Counted from the stretch's first letter, positions 50,480-59,578 are shown. The stretch is DNA of 64,000 nucleotides from Thermoproteus sp. UBA157 (GCA_002497345.1 DANS01000018.1:95536-159535); one strand, 5' to 3'. Translations and numbers: made by a program. Notes: generated from the letters alone by a model not told the origin.

Positions 50480-50953
50480 ATGTTGAGTAAGATCTACGCT
50501 TGGCTTTCGGCGGAGATGGGCTCCAAACTGTTGGCGAAGCCGCCAGCCACGTCGTATGCCGAAATAGCGAGCGAGTTGAGCGAAGAGCTGAGGAGGGCCG
50601 CCTTGCCTCCTGCCCTCGAGGAGGGCGTACGGATCCAGCTCGCTAGGGCCCTCGCCTCGATAATCGAGATCAGGACGAGGAAAATCGTCGCGGAGATATA
50701 TCAAGGCAGAGAGCCCCGCGATCTAACCGCCGAGGAGGAGAGGCTTTTGGGCGCCTTGAGGAGAGTGCTCGAGCCCACGAGGACGTCGGGCAGATACGAG
50801 ATAGTGGTCTTCTTGGACTGGCTCCCGGTCATATCCACGTCCGATTTCAAACAAATAGGGCCGTTCAACAAAGGCGATTTGGCCAAAATACCCGTGGAGG
50901 ACGCCAGGGAGCTGGAGGCCAGGGGCAAAGTGAGGAGATTCAAGCTTCTTTGA
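50480..50953 (+). CDS. GINS complex subunit (Gins15/51 type)
   Basis: The 157-residue protein has a helical A domain and a C-terminal B domain (RYEIVVFLDWLPVISTSDFKQIGPFNKGDLAKIPVEDARELEARGKVRRFKLL) typical of crenarchaeal GINS15/51. It bridges MCM and Cdc45/RecJ in the replicative helicase. It is 20 bp after priS, the same gene order as known in crenarchaea. Start ATG 50480. Confidence 0.8.
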   Translation: MLSKIYAWLSAEMGSKLLAKPPATSYAEIASELSEELRRAALPPALEEGVRIQLARALASIIEIRTRKIVAEIYQGREPRDLTAEEERLLGALRRVLEPTRTSGRYEIVVFLDWLPVISTSDFKQIGPFNKGDLAKIPVEDARELEARGKVRRFKLL

Positions 50954-50956
50954 CCT

Positions 50957-51160
50957 CTAATCCAGAACCCTTATAATGTTTCCGAGTATCTGGGCGCCTC
51001 CTCCCGTGGGTTGTGCCAGTACTCTGCCGCAAACTAAACACCTAACCACCATAGCGGCGTGGCTGAATATCACTTGTTCGTTGCCGCAGTCGGGGCATCT
51101 AACCCTGAGGAACTTGGTCCGCGGCTGAGGTATTAGAACTCTGGAGAACCTCGGCGGCAT
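50957..51160 (-). CDS. rps27e: ribosomal protein S27e
   Basis: The 67-residue protein has the S27e zinc finger ([42 protein letters not shown]). It is part of the 30S subunit. It follows L44e with a one-base gap and converges on the GINS gene. Confidence 0.95.
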   Translation of the reverse strand: MPPRFSRVLIPQPRTKFLRVRCPDCGNEQVIFSHAAMVVRCLVCGRVLAQPTGGGAQILGNIIRVLD

Positions 51161-51161
51161 A

Positions 51162-51437
51162 TTAGACCAACTCTATTCTCTTCATCCTCCCCAAGCTTTT
51201 GTGCAGCTTATACCCGCACTTCGTACACGTCAACACCAGCGCTATTTTCTTGTTGACCTTGGCGAACCTCTTCTGCTTGGGCTTAGGCGAGGAGCCATAG
51301 CCCTTGAGCTTTCTATTGTACCTTCTCTGTCCTTCGGCGAGCTCCCGCCTTTTCCCCTGATGATATATCGACACCGTGTGCTCCGTATACGCGTTGCACC
51401 TAGGGCAATACGCGTTGACCCTCTTGGGAAAACGCAT
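51162..51437 (-). CDS. rpl44e: ribosomal protein L44e
   Basis: The 91-residue protein is L44e: [91 protein letters not shown], with a CPRC/CTKC zinc site. It lies at the E site of the 50S subunit. A TTTTTTAAG box lies about 25 bp upstream. Confidence 0.95.
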   Translation of the reverse strand: MRFPKRVNAYCPRCNAYTEHTVSIYHQGKRRELAEGQRRYNRKLKGYGSSPKPKQKRFAKVNKKIALVLTCTKCGYKLHKSLGRMKRIELV

Positions 51438-51475
51438 AGCCCGCCCTACTGGTGGTCTTAAAAAACATTGCTCCC

Positions 51476-53341
51476 CTACTCACAAGGACGTAGGCGCACC
51501 AAGCTCGTGTTTATTCTAGGAGTGCCTCCATAAGGATTCGGCGTGCCGTCCGCCACGGCATTCACGGGCCGGCCCTCGAGATCCTTCGGTATTCCTCTTA
51601 TTAGTATCACGCCGCGCGGTACTAGGGGATTCGGCGCAACCCTCACCTTGATCGACGCACTCCCGGCCTCTAGACACGCGATATCCCCAGCGAAGTCCGT
51701 CGGGTTGACCTCAGCTATCGGCTGAGGAGGTCCGTACTCGTCGAAGAACTGAGTATTGGTGTGCATAGGCTCAGACGTGAACGTCAATACATAGCCCTCT
51801 ATTCTTTCGTAGTGGGGCAGAGGGCTGAGGCCCCTCCGCTCTGCCGTAGTGCTGTAGAACTCAAGCTTGCCCGTGGGGGTATTGAAGCGGAGCGGATCGC
51901 CGCGCCTCAACGCTACGACGCCCCTGGCGAGCAGCTCCGACAGCTCGACCCCGGCCGGCCTCAATGCGATCTCCGCAGCTCTCCAGGGGTCCTCCTCGAT
52001 CAACGGATGTCCGGAGAGCCCCACGGCCCTTCCGAGCTCCCTGGCGACCCAATGCTCCGGCTTGGCCTCACCTATCGGCTGGACGGCCGCTTTGTTGTAG
52101 ACGAGCAGGTTGTGCCAATAGCTGTAGACGATGTCGTCTTTCTCGAGATACGTGGGCGCCGGGAGCAGAAGGTCGGCGCACTCGGCCGTCTCGTTGAGGA
52201 CTATGTCGTGTACGGCCAAGAACAAATCGCCGCGTCGCGCCGCTTCGCAGATCTTGTCCCCCTGCGGCAAGGTCATGACGGGGTTGGAGTTCCAGACGTA
52301 CATCGCCTCGAATTCGTGAATCCTGGCGCCCACTAGGCCCATGGGCACGACCGCCGAGGGCTTCCCCGCGTGGAGGCCTCTCAAGTAGTCGAAGTCGATG
52401 CCCCACGCGCCCGAGTTGGAGTAGAAGAAGCCGAGAGGATCTCCGAGCAACGCGTGTATTAGAGATATCGCCCTGACCGCGTCCCCTCCGTTTAGCGTCC
52501 TGCCCAGGGAGAACCCTATCACGGTCTTGGCGCCTGAGGCGTAGAGCTCGACCAGCTGGAACAAGACCTCCCGGCTGACGCCAGTCTCCCTCTCGACGTA
52601 ATCGGGCGTGAACCTCTCGACATACGCTGCGAATTTATCGAAGCCGTAGGTCCGCTCCTCCACGAAGCGTTTGTCGTAGAGGTCTCGGGAAATCAACTCC
52701 CTGGCCACGCCGAGCGCGAGCACCACGTCCGAGCCCGGCCTCACTATCACGGGCAGATCGACTGCCTTTATGGTCTCCGTGGGCGCCACGTCGACGGCGG
52801 CCGTCTTCGCCTTAGCCCTCTTGACCAACGCCCAGCCGTGTGTGAAGCTGACGACCGCGTTGAGGCCCCAGAACACCACGGCTCTCGCGCCCGCAAGCTC
52901 CTCGGGCAACATGCCCCACGACCTCCCCCAGTGTAGCTTAAGCGCTGCGTGACCCTCGGCGCTACAAATGGAATAGTCCGTGGAGACGGCGCCCAATGCG
53001 TTGAAGGGGCGGGCCGGGTAGTACCACGTCAGAAGCCCTTGATTTCCGTCGTATTCCACGTGTATGACCCTCCGCGGATCGGCGCGTTTGAGTCTCTCGG
53101 CTAACTCCGATATGGCTCTATCCCAGCTTATCTCGACTAGGCCTCCCTCCTTCCTGAGCATGGGCCTCTTTATTCTCCTCGCCGAGTAGAGGCGCTTCAC
53201 GTCGGCTCTGCCTCTGGGACACGTGAAGCCCAACGTGGGGAAGACGTCGGCTGGCCTCAGATCTATGAGCTTACCGCTTGACGCGATGGGCTTGAACAAA
53301 CACGTGTCATAGCAGTCTCTGGTGCAAGCGATGTAGCCCAC
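51476..53341 (-). CDS. cytosolic molybdopterin oxidoreductase (DMSO reductase superfamily)
   Basis: The 621-residue catalytic subunit has an N-terminal 4Fe-4S motif ([13 protein letters not shown], then GFTCPRGR) and the superfamily blocks [64 protein letters not shown], and [15 protein letters not shown], ending in a C-terminal domain ([38 protein letters not shown]). No Tat signal is present. No beta (ferredoxin) or membrane subunit gene adjoins, so the partner and substrate are unknown; the length is below that of full formate dehydrogenases. The GTG is about 20 bp from an ATTAAATAAAG box (53357-53367). Confidence 0.8.
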   Translation of the reverse strand: MGYIACTRDCYDTCLFKPIASSGKLIDLRPADVFPTLGFTCPRGRADVKRLYSARRIKRPMLRKEGGLVEISWDRAISELAERLKRADPRRVIHVEYDGNQGLLTWYYPARPFNALGAVSTDYSICSAEGHAALKLHWGRSWGMLPEELAGARAVVFWGLNAVVSFTHGWALVKRAKAKTAAVDVAPTETIKAVDLPVIVRPGSDVVLALGVARELISRDLYDKRFVEERTYGFDKFAAYVERFTPDYVERETGVSREVLFQLVELYASGAKTVIGFSLGRTLNGGDAVRAISLIHALLGDPLGFFYSNSGAWGIDFDYLRGLHAGKPSAVVPMGLVGARIHEFEAMYVWNSNPVMTLPQGDKICEAARRGDLFLAVHDIVLNETAECADLLLPAPTYLEKDDIVYSYWHNLLVYNKAAVQPIGEAKPEHWVARELGRAVGLSGHPLIEEDPWRAAEIALRPAGVELSELLARGVVALRRGDPLRFNTPTGKLEFYSTTAERRGLSPLPHYERIEGYVLTFTSEPMHTNTQFFDEYGPPQPIAEVNPTDFAGDIACLEAGSASIKVRVAPNPLVPRGVILIRGIPKDLEGRPVNAVADGTPNPYGGTPRINTSLVRLRPCE

Positions 53342-53353
53342 GCGTGCTCGTTA

Positions 53354-53366
53354 CCTTTATTTAATG
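53354..53366. promoter_or_regulatory. shared AT box in a 35-bp divergent promoter
   Basis: CTTTATTTAATG is the only AT-rich element between the molybdopterin-enzyme GTG (53341, minus) and the HExxH-protein GTG (53377, plus), which are 35 bp apart. The two promoters must overlap, so transcription of one may exclude the other. Confidence 0.45.
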
Positions 53367-53376
53367 CGTAAATATC

Positions 53377-53772
53377 GTGGCCAGGTTGGCCTACTACGAG
53401 GGCGCAGTAAGGGCGCTTGCGTTGATGTCGGGACTGCCCCATCTGGCGAGGATTCCCATATACGTCGTGGCGTCGAGCTCGCGGTCGAGGGCCTACGCCA
53501 GAATATGGGGCCTCTCGGCGCCTTTGCAAGAAGCGCTCGGGGTGGGGCCCGTATATGTCATAGAGCTCCTCAAGCCGTTTTGGCAATTGGGTTGTAGGGA
53601 GAAGGCAGAGGTGCTAGCCCATGAGCTTGCCCACATACCGCGCACGGCCAGCGGCGCTCTGAGGCCCCACAACGCCTTCTTCAAAAAAGATTACGTAATT
53701 ATTTCCAGAAACGCGGAGTCCATCTGCGATTTGATCATGGAGGCGGACCAAAGGGAAAAGCCCTTTCCCTGA
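53377..53772 (+). CDS. small HExxH metallopeptidase-like protein
   Basis: The 131-residue protein has a zinc-binding HELAH at 82-86 (VLAHELAHIPRTASGALRPHNAFFKKDY) and a later His98 that could be the third ligand. It resembles a group of small archaeal putative metallopeptidases. The motif is intact and no signal peptide is seen. It overlaps the membrane protein gene by 38 bp at its 3' end and shares an upstream spacer with the molybdopterin enzyme. Confidence 0.6.
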   Translation: MARLAYYEGAVRALALMSGLPHLARIPIYVVASSSRSRAYARIWGLSAPLQEALGVGPVYVIELLKPFWQLGCREKAEVLAHELAHIPRTASGALRPHNAFFKKDYVIISRNAESICDLIMEADQREKPFP

Positions 53773-54730
53773 GAATGGCCGCGGCCACATATACGCCGCC
53801 TCCGATAAGCAGAAGGGCCGAGGCCGCCACCAGCGGCGGGTAATTTGTGAGCCTAAGAGCGCTGGCGGTAATGGGCAACAGAGGCAACAAGTTGGGCCAC
53901 CGGGGCACTTGCCTTAGAAAAACCGAGGGGACGAACCACGGGATACAGAGGCTGAACATTATCACCGATATGCCCATGTAGAGGAAGTGATCGGCCGATA
54001 GCCCCAGGAAGCCCAAGGGCGCTAGGAGGGGGAGCGATCTGCCTACCGCCGTGCCCCAAGCGTAGGGCTCCTTGGCCAGATAAAAGCCCCTCGTCAACGC
54101 GATAAACGAGGTGAATATCAGCGCGGTCGAGATGGGGGCGGGCAGAGGCGAGCACACCAGGACGAGATAGGCGGCGACGAAGGCAGCCGTCGGAGCTATG
54201 CCTATTCTGAGCCTCCTCTTTGCCGAGTCGACGCGCATCATCAAGCTCATGGCCGAGGCGGCCGGAAAGGCCATGACGATGCGCCACGGAGATGCGGCAA
54301 GGGCCAGCGCCGCGAGGCCCGCCGCCGTTATTAGATTGGGCGGGGCGTTCCTCCCCTTGAAGCCGGGGATATATAGGGCTATGTAGAGGGCAGAGAAGGG
54401 GGCCCAAGCGAGGGGCGCGCGCAGGAGCCAGCCAGCTGCGCCTAGGGCGAAGAGCGCCAGGAGTATATAGCTGAGAGGCCTCCTGGGCATTGCGTTGGTG
54501 AAGGCCGGATGCTGTAGATACATCACCGATAGGTAAAACGATAAAAGCCCCAGCGTCATCAAATCGCCGTGGAGGGATGTCGAGAAGTGCGGCGCGGCGA
54601 GCCCCGCCATGAAGAACGCGAACGAAAGCGCGAGGGCTATCTGCGAGACCCTTATTAAGTCCAAGTTAGCGAGGTAGTACTCCCTTTGGGGCCCCTTGCC
54701 TATTCTGTACCACAACAACTCATTCTGCAT
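53735..54730 (-). CDS. polytopic membrane protein
   Basis: The 331-residue protein has roughly ten hydrophobic segments (VSQIALALSFAFFMAGLA, LMTLGLLSFYLSVMYL, LSYILLALFALGAAGWLL, ITAAGLAALALAAS, IGIAPTAAFVAAYLVLV, STALIFTSFIALT, LLPITASALRLT, LVAASALLLIGGGVYVAAAI) linked by short, Arg-rich loops. It is unrecognised; NnrS-like heme-copper-related proteins have a similar layout but no conserved His pattern is clear. ATG start; promoter shared with 54783. Confidence 0.6.
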   Translation of the reverse strand: MQNELLWYRIGKGPQREYYLANLDLIRVSQIALALSFAFFMAGLAAPHFSTSLHGDLMTLGLLSFYLSVMYLQHPAFTNAMPRRPLSYILLALFALGAAGWLLRAPLAWAPFSALYIALYIPGFKGRNAPPNLITAAGLAALALAASPWRIVMAFPAASAMSLMMRVDSAKRRLRIGIAPTAAFVAAYLVLVCSPLPAPISTALIFTSFIALTRGFYLAKEPYAWGTAVGRSLPLLAPLGFLGLSADHFLYMGISVIMFSLCIPWFVPSVFLRQVPRWPNLLPLLPITASALRLTNYPPLVAASALLLIGGGVYVAAAILRERAFPFGPPP

Positions 54731-54754
54731 CCGATTAAAATAATTCGACGAGAG

Positions 54755-54765
54755 GCTTTTTAAGC
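54755..54765. promoter_or_regulatory. shared palindromic TATA element
   Basis: GGCTTTTTAAGCC has near dyad symmetry around TTTTTAA and lies about 27 bp from the membrane-protein ATG (54730, minus) and about 22 bp from the GTG of the small gene at 54783. It looks like one TATA box used in both directions. Confidence 0.45.
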
Positions 54766-54782
54766 CCCGCGTCGGAGCTATA

Positions 54783-54989
54783 GTGTACTACATCGCAGAT
54801 GCTAAATTGAGGATCGCCGCCGAGAAATACGGCGTGGAGAGGACTATGGCGTGTAGGACGCTATATCAGCTGGTGAAGCTCTACAAAGTGGGCCTCGTCA
54901 CGGAGGCCGTGGGGAGCAAGGCCGAGTCCCTGTTATCTGAAATGTGCCCGAAAGAGCTAGTGGACGTGGTCGCCCAGACCACCGATTAG
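54783..54989 (+). CDS. small hypothetical protein
   Basis: A 68-residue helical protein (YYIADAKLRIAAEKYGVERTMACRTLYQLVKLYKVGLVTEAVGSKAESLLSEMCPKELVDVVAQTTD) with two Cys. It is unrecognised. The GTG start is placed by the shared box at 54755-54765. Its last bases overlap the acyl-CoA dehydrogenase gene by 4 bp. Confidence 0.5.
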   Translation: MYYIADAKLRIAAEKYGVERTMACRTLYQLVKLYKVGLVTEAVGSKAESLLSEMCPKELVDVVAQTTD

Positions 54990-56131
54990 CCGAACCTCTT
55001 CTCCAAGAGCTTGAACAACACGTACTTCATCACCTCGTTAGTCCCCTCGCCGATTTCTAATATCTTGGCGTCGCGGTAGAACATCTCCGCCTTGCTCTCC
55101 TTGCTGTAGCCGAAGCCGCCCTCCATCTGCACCGCGCGCCTCGTCACGTCGACGGCCAACCGCGCCGTTTGGAGCTTGGCCACGTGCGACATCAGCAAGA
55201 AGTCGGGGGATCCCGTATCATATAGATATGCGGCGTAATAGGCCAGCGCCCTGGCCGTCTCTATCGCGGCGAGCATCTCGGCGAGCTCGAATTGGGCGTT
55301 CTGCATCTCCATCAGCTTTTTGCCGAAGAGCTCCCTGTTTTTGGCCCAGCTCAAGGCCTCCTCGAAAGCCCCCCTCGCAATGCCGAGCGCCACCCCCGAT
55401 ATGGCCACCCTCCCCACGTCGAGCGTGTGCATGATTATTTTCCACCCTCCGTTGACCTCGCCCACAACGTCGTCGTCGCTTGCGCGGCAGTCGTTGAATT
55501 TAAGCTCAGCCGTGCCCGTGCCCCTGACGCCCATGACCTCTATGGGGGCGGCCTCTACGCACTCGCTCCTCGGCAAGAGGAACACGGTTATGGCCTTGTG
55601 GCGGGCCTCCCGCGGCCCGGTCCTGGCCGCGAGCAAGTAGTAGTCGGCGTAGAGGCCGTTGGTTATCCACATCTTGTGGCCGTTTATTACCCACTCACCC
55701 CCCTTCTTCTCGGCCCTCGTCTGTATCGCGGCGGCGTCTGAGCCGCAACAGGGCTCAGAGAGGGCGAAGGCGCCTATCTTCTCGCCGGCGGCGACCTTGG
55801 GCAAGACGTCCTCCTTATGCCTCTTCGACGCGAAGTTGTTCACGGCGTCGGCGAAAAGGATGCCGTAGGCCTCAACCAACAAGCTGAACCCGCCGCTGAT
55901 CCTGCCGAGCTCTTCGAGGACGACGACGGCCGACCTCAGATCGCCTCCTCCGCCTCCGTACTCCGCCGGTACCGTGGGAGTGAGGATCCCGAGCTTCCCC
56001 GCCTCCCTTATGGTCTCGCGGGGGTAGTAATTCTCCCTGTCCATCTTGCGCGCTATCGGCTCGACGTATTTCTCCGCGAATTCCCTCGCAGTTTTTCTCA
56101 CGAGCTCGTGTTCTTGAGTCAAAAGGCTCAT
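54986..56131 (-). CDS. acyl-CoA dehydrogenase
   Basis: The 381-residue flavoprotein has LVRKTAREFAEKYVEPIARKMD, GAFALSEPCCGSDAAAIQTRAEKKGGEWVINGHKMWITNGLYADYYLLAART (FAD and CoA site), GVRGTGTAELKFND and VQMEGGFGYSKESKAEMFYRDAKILEIGEGTNEVM, with the catalytic Glu in IGEGTNEV. It oxidises acyl-CoA to 2-enoyl-CoA. ATG 56131 overlaps the stop of the DUF35 gene (ATGA). Electron transfer flavoprotein genes are not in the window. It is last in the operon of 59418-54986. Confidence 0.85.
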   Translation of the reverse strand: MSLLTQEHELVRKTAREFAEKYVEPIARKMDRENYYPRETIREAGKLGILTPTVPAEYGGGGGDLRSAVVVLEELGRISGGFSLLVEAYGILFADAVNNFASKRHKEDVLPKVAAGEKIGAFALSEPCCGSDAAAIQTRAEKKGGEWVINGHKMWITNGLYADYYLLAARTGPREARHKAITVFLLPRSECVEAAPIEVMGVRGTGTAELKFNDCRASDDDVVGEVNGGWKIIMHTLDVGRVAISGVALGIARGAFEEALSWAKNRELFGKKLMEMQNAQFELAEMLAAIETARALAYYAAYLYDTGSPDFLLMSHVAKLQTARLAVDVTRRAVQMEGGFGYSKESKAEMFYRDAKILEIGEGTNEVMKYVLFKLLEKRFG

Positions 56132-56559
56132 GCCTCCTCGAAGTACTCGATGTCCGTCACCAGCCCCCTCCTCTCGTCGCGCCACTTGGGCCTTACCCTC
56201 ATCCCTATCCTCGGCTTATCTGCCTTCACGTAGTGGATGAGCCCGCCCTCCACTCCGGGGAACTTTATGAAGGCGAGCACCCTCTTCTCCTTCAACGGTT
56301 CGCCGTTGAAATCCCTCTCTATGACCGTGTAGCTCTCCACGACGCCGACTGGCGCTATCTCCCTCAGCTCCTTCACCTCCTCAAAGTCGTAGGGGCAGTA
56401 CATCTTCGGCGGCAGGAAGAGCCGGCCGCACTTGGGGCAGTAGGCCGCCATCAGCTTCCCGGCCTTGAGGGCCTCCAGCCACTTGGTCCCCACGGGGCCC
56501 GCCGTGTACACATACGCCTCTATCTCCATCACCTCTGGGAAGTACTTGACGCGCCTCAT
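56128..56559 (-). CDS. DUF35 zinc-ribbon/OB-fold protein
   Basis: The 143-residue protein has the DUF35 N-terminal zinc ribbon (AAYCPKCGRLFLPPKMYCPYDFEEV; the fourth ligand is Asp, not Cys) and an OB fold (GVVESYTVIERDFNGEPLKEKRVLAFIKFPGVEGGLIHYV, IGMRVRPKW). Such proteins pair with thiolase-fold subunits and help bind CoA substrates. It is joined by ATGA to its DUF35 neighbour upstream and to the acyl-CoA dehydrogenase downstream. Confidence 0.8.
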   Translation of the reverse strand: MRRVKYFPEVMEIEAYVYTAGPVGTKWLEALKAGKLMAAYCPKCGRLFLPPKMYCPYDFEEVKELREIAPVGVVESYTVIERDFNGEPLKEKRVLAFIKFPGVEGGLIHYVKADKPRIGMRVRPKWRDERRGLVTDIEYFEEA

Positions 56560-57095
56560 GGCCTCACAACCTCGAAGCACTCTATGTCCGTTATCGACCC
56601 AGTTCTCTGCTCAGGCGGCTTCCACCTGGCCTTCACCTTGGCCCCGAATATCCTCATGGACTTGACGTCCTCCTCGGCGGCGCCGCATATGTAGTGCATG
56701 AGGCCCGGGAAGAAGTGGTCGTCGAACTGGCGGCCCGGCACGTCCAGCTTTATGACGCCGACCGCCACGGGCCTCTCGAGCCTCGCCCTAGTGGCCGATA
56801 TGTAGCTCATCACGGCCGTCACCACAACCCCCTCATCCCTTACCTCCAGCCACCCGTCGACCTCCCTAAAGCAATAGGAGCAATACATACGCGGCGGCAC
56901 GAAGACCCTCCCGCACTTGCTGCAGTAAGTGCCCAGTATCTTTCCCTCCTTCAGCCCCGCCAAGAAGCGGCCCAGCGCCTCCCCCGTCGTGTAATTATAA
57001 CGCGCCTTGCCCACCACGGGGAACTCGAACACCGGGAAGTCGGCGCGCTCGTACTTGGTGCCTCTCGGGTTTAGGGGTTTAGTGACGCCGCTCAT
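56556..57095 (-). CDS. DUF35 zinc-ribbon/OB-fold protein (second copy)
   Basis: The 179-residue protein has a fuller ribbon (GTYCSKCGRVFVPPRMYCSYCFREV, all four Cys) and the OB fold (GVVVTAVMSYISATRARLERPVAVGVIKLDVP, GAKVKARWKP). Its N-terminal extension (YERADFPVFEFPVVGKARYNYTTGEALGRFLAGLKEGK) is typical of DUF35 partners of thiolase-like enzymes. ATG 57095 overlaps the stop of the thiolase-like gene upstream (ATGA). Confidence 0.8.
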   Translation of the reverse strand: MSGVTKPLNPRGTKYERADFPVFEFPVVGKARYNYTTGEALGRFLAGLKEGKILGTYCSKCGRVFVPPRMYCSYCFREVDGWLEVRDEGVVVTAVMSYISATRARLERPVAVGVIKLDVPGRQFDDHFFPGLMHYICGAAEEDVKSMRIFGAKVKARWKPPEQRTGSITDIECFEVVRP

Positions 57096-58279
57096 ATCCC
57101 CATTACAATGACCGTTCCTGCTTGCATGAGGTCCCCCCACGCTTGCGCTAATCCCGTGTACACCGGCTTCTTCACTTGCCTAGCCCCCGCCTCGCCTCTC
57201 AGCTGCCAGAATATCTCGGCTACCTTCATCAGCCCCGCCGCGGCGATGGGGTTGCCGACGCCGAGAAGGCCGCCGGAGGGGTTGATGGGGAGGTCGCCGT
57301 CTCTCTGCGTCACGCCCTCTCTGGTCAACACGGGCGCTTCGCACTTCCTCGCAAGACCCAGCCCCTCCATGTGGTGTAGCTCCTTGTAGTCGAAGGGGTC
57401 GTAGGGCTCCGCTACATCTATCTGCTTCCGCGGGTTGTCTATGCCCGCCATGCGGTACGCCATCTCCGCCGCGCGCCGCACGTATTCCGGAAAGGCCAAG
57501 TCGCGGTTGGTCCAGTGCGTTGTGTCTAAGGTCCAGCCGATGCCCTTGATCCACACGGGGGTGTCCGTTATCCTCCTCGCCTCCTCCTCGCTTGCGAGCA
57601 CCACCGCCGCTGCCCCGTCGCTGGTGGGGGATATGTCGTAGAGCTGGACCGGCCACACCAGAACCTCGCTCTTTAACACGTCGTCCACGGTTATGTTGGG
57701 CATGCAGAGCTGGGCCGAGGGGTGGCCGCATGCGTTGCGCTTGTTCTTGACCGAGACGAGGGCGATGTCCTCCTTCTTCACGTTGCACTTGTACATGTAG
57801 CGGTGCATCTCCATTGCGAATATCCATATGAGGTTAGGGTTCAAGGGCTTCTCGACTATGGGGTCCCAGATGTAGCGGAAGACGTATTGCGGATGCGGCT
57901 TTGCGGCATGGCTCATCTTCTCCTCGGCCACCGCGAGAACCCTCTTGCACAGTCCAGAGGCCACGTGCCACCAAGCGGCTATGGGCACGAAGACGCCCGT
58001 GGCTCCTCCTACGAACACCCTCACGGTCGGCTTGTGGATGCCGCCAGCGCCCTCCGCCAAGTACTCGCCCTTCATGTGGACCCCGTCGAACGTGTCCGGG
58101 GCGCTGCCTATCACGACGCAGTCGATGTCCTTAAGCGTGAGGCCCGCCTCGTCCAGGGCTTGCCTCGCGGCCAGCCAAGCGAGCTCCTGCGGCGTTTCCT
58201 GCAGCCTGCTTCTGAACAAGGTCAGCCCGGCTCCGACGACCGCGACGCGGTGCTTGAAATTGAGGTTGCGGCTTGTCAT
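57092..58279 (-). CDS. thiolase-fold protein without the catalytic Cys
   Basis: The 395-residue protein has the thiolase/SCP-x fold (HRVAVVGAGLTLFRSRLQETPQELAWLAARQALDEAGL; EKMSHAAKPHPQ; ISPTSDGAAAVVLASEEEAR; VAEPYDPFDYKELHHMEGLGL). At the nucleophile position where true thiolases have Cys in a C-A-S-G motif this reads VGGATG, and the late GHP motif is GNP (SGGLLGVGNPIAAAGL). It is therefore unlikely to be an ordinary acetyltransferase. It is coupled to a second thiolase-fold gene (ATGA) and two DUF35 genes, an arrangement known for acyl-CoA retro-aldolases such as Ltp2-DUF35 in steroid degradation. Confidence 0.8.
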   Translation of the reverse strand: MTSRNLNFKHRVAVVGAGLTLFRSRLQETPQELAWLAARQALDEAGLTLKDIDCVVIGSAPDTFDGVHMKGEYLAEGAGGIHKPTVRVFVGGATGVFVPIAAWWHVASGLCKRVLAVAEEKMSHAAKPHPQYVFRYIWDPIVEKPLNPNLIWIFAMEMHRYMYKCNVKKEDIALVSVKNKRNACGHPSAQLCMPNITVDDVLKSEVLVWPVQLYDISPTSDGAAAVVLASEEEARRITDTPVWIKGIGWTLDTTHWTNRDLAFPEYVRRAAEMAYRMAGIDNPRKQIDVAEPYDPFDYKELHHMEGLGLARKCEAPVLTREGVTQRDGDLPINPSGGLLGVGNPIAAAGLMKVAEIFWQLRGEAGARQVKKPVYTGLAQAWGDLMQAGTVIVMGI

Positions 58280-59418
58280 GTCCTCAACACGACCACGACG
58301 CTTGTAGTGGTCGGCACACCCCTCCAGCTGTGGATCACGGCCACCTCGCGCCTATCTACTTGGGCCTTTATATCGCCCCTCATGACGGCCACGGCGTAGC
58401 TCAAACGCGCCAGCCCGTGGACCTCGAAGGGGACCCCCTCCGCGAGGGCCCCTCCGCTTAAGTTAACGGGGAGCCTCCCTCCCGGGCAGAAGGCGCCATC
58501 GGCCATTAGGTCCTTGGCGGCGCCCACGGGGGCCAGCCTAAGGGCTTCTACGTGTTGAAGCTCCTTGAAGCTGTAGCGGTTGTCCACCTCGGCGAACCCA
58601 ACCTCCTTGGCGGGATCCGTTATCTTGGCTTGCGCATATGCGCCGTCGGCCGCCTCCCTGGCGTGGACCGGGAACGACCAATCGTGGAGCTCCAGGGACG
58701 AGATCTCAGTGGACCACCAAGCCCCGTCGACCCACACGGGCGCGTCGGTGTAGTCGCGTATTACCCTATCTGAGGCCAGAACGACGACGACAGCCGCATC
58801 CACGAACTTGGCGATATCCGCGTCGCGCAAAGGATCGGCCACCACCGGGGACGAGGACCTAGACCTCCCCGGCGACGCGTAGACGGCCCTGGGGTTCTTG
58901 GCGCCTGCCCTATGGGCCTTCTCCACGACGGCCTCGAGGTGCTCCTCGGTCACGCCGTATTTGTGCATGTAGGCCCTCGCCTCCAGCGCGGCCAGCGCGT
59001 GGGCGTTCCCGATGTCCAGGGGCCTGATCGAGATGGGATCGGTGGCGAAGAGCATCACGTCGTTGAGGGTGATTATATCGCTGGGCTTCGCGTGGGATTC
59101 CACCACCACTACGTCGAAGAGGCCCGACTTGATCATCATGTAGGCCTGGCCGACGCATTGAAGCCCATCGCCCGCTACCGTGTAGACCGACTTCATCGCG
59201 CCGCCGACGGGATCCGGGGCGAACTCGTCCGAGATGGCTATGCCCTCCCAGAAGTCCTCTTGGCACGACACGAAGGCGTCGACGTCTTTACGCGGGTCGA
59301 GCCCGCCGGCGTCCTCGTAAGCCCTCTGAGCGGCCTTGAACATCATCTCGCGGAAGGAGTAGTCGACAACCTCGGGCTGGAACCCGAACCAGCCCACGCC
59401 TGCTATTCCTACCCTCAT
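58276..59418 (-). CDS. second thiolase-fold protein without the catalytic Cys
   Basis: The 380-residue protein has the same fold (GIAGVGWFGFQPEVVDYSFREMMFKAAQRAYEDAGGL; GQAYMMIKSGLFDVVVVESHAK; AVVVVLASDRVIRDYTDAPVW). The nucleophile motif reads VAGDGLQ, with Ala at the Cys position, and the late motif is LSGGALAEGVPFEVHGLARL (GVP instead of GHP). It is probably the heterodimer partner of the 57092 gene. It starts the operon; a GTTAAAAAAACC box lies some 27 bp upstream of its ATG. Confidence 0.75.
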   Translation of the reverse strand: MRVGIAGVGWFGFQPEVVDYSFREMMFKAAQRAYEDAGGLDPRKDVDAFVSCQEDFWEGIAISDEFAPDPVGGAMKSVYTVAGDGLQCVGQAYMMIKSGLFDVVVVESHAKPSDIITLNDVMLFATDPISIRPLDIGNAHALAALEARAYMHKYGVTEEHLEAVVEKAHRAGAKNPRAVYASPGRSRSSSPVVADPLRDADIAKFVDAAVVVVLASDRVIRDYTDAPVWVDGAWWSTEISSLELHDWSFPVHAREAADGAYAQAKITDPAKEVGFAEVDNRYSFKELQHVEALRLAPVGAAKDLMADGAFCPGGRLPVNLSGGALAEGVPFEVHGLARLSYAVAVMRGDIKAQVDRREVAVIHSWRGVPTTTSVVVVLRT

Positions 59419-59578
59419 TAGATATAAAGAAAATAGGTTTTTTTAACAATTGAGTGCGTTAATAAGTGGTTACACATATTCTCCATTTCAGCACGATATT
59501 GATGGAGTACATCCACTGAGGCGGAGCGTCGGGCTACGTACGATGCGGATTCCAGCTGGTCGTAGTTCGGCGTGTGAC
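59419..59578. other. intergenic region
   Basis: 160 bp between the thiolase-like operon and the pseudogene. It holds the AT-rich promoter near 59435-59450 (minus strand) and otherwise no recognisable feature. Confidence 0.4.

Noticed and set aside
57092..58279. Acetyl-CoA C-acetyltransferase
   Set aside because: The nucleophilic Cys and the GHP His are both absent.
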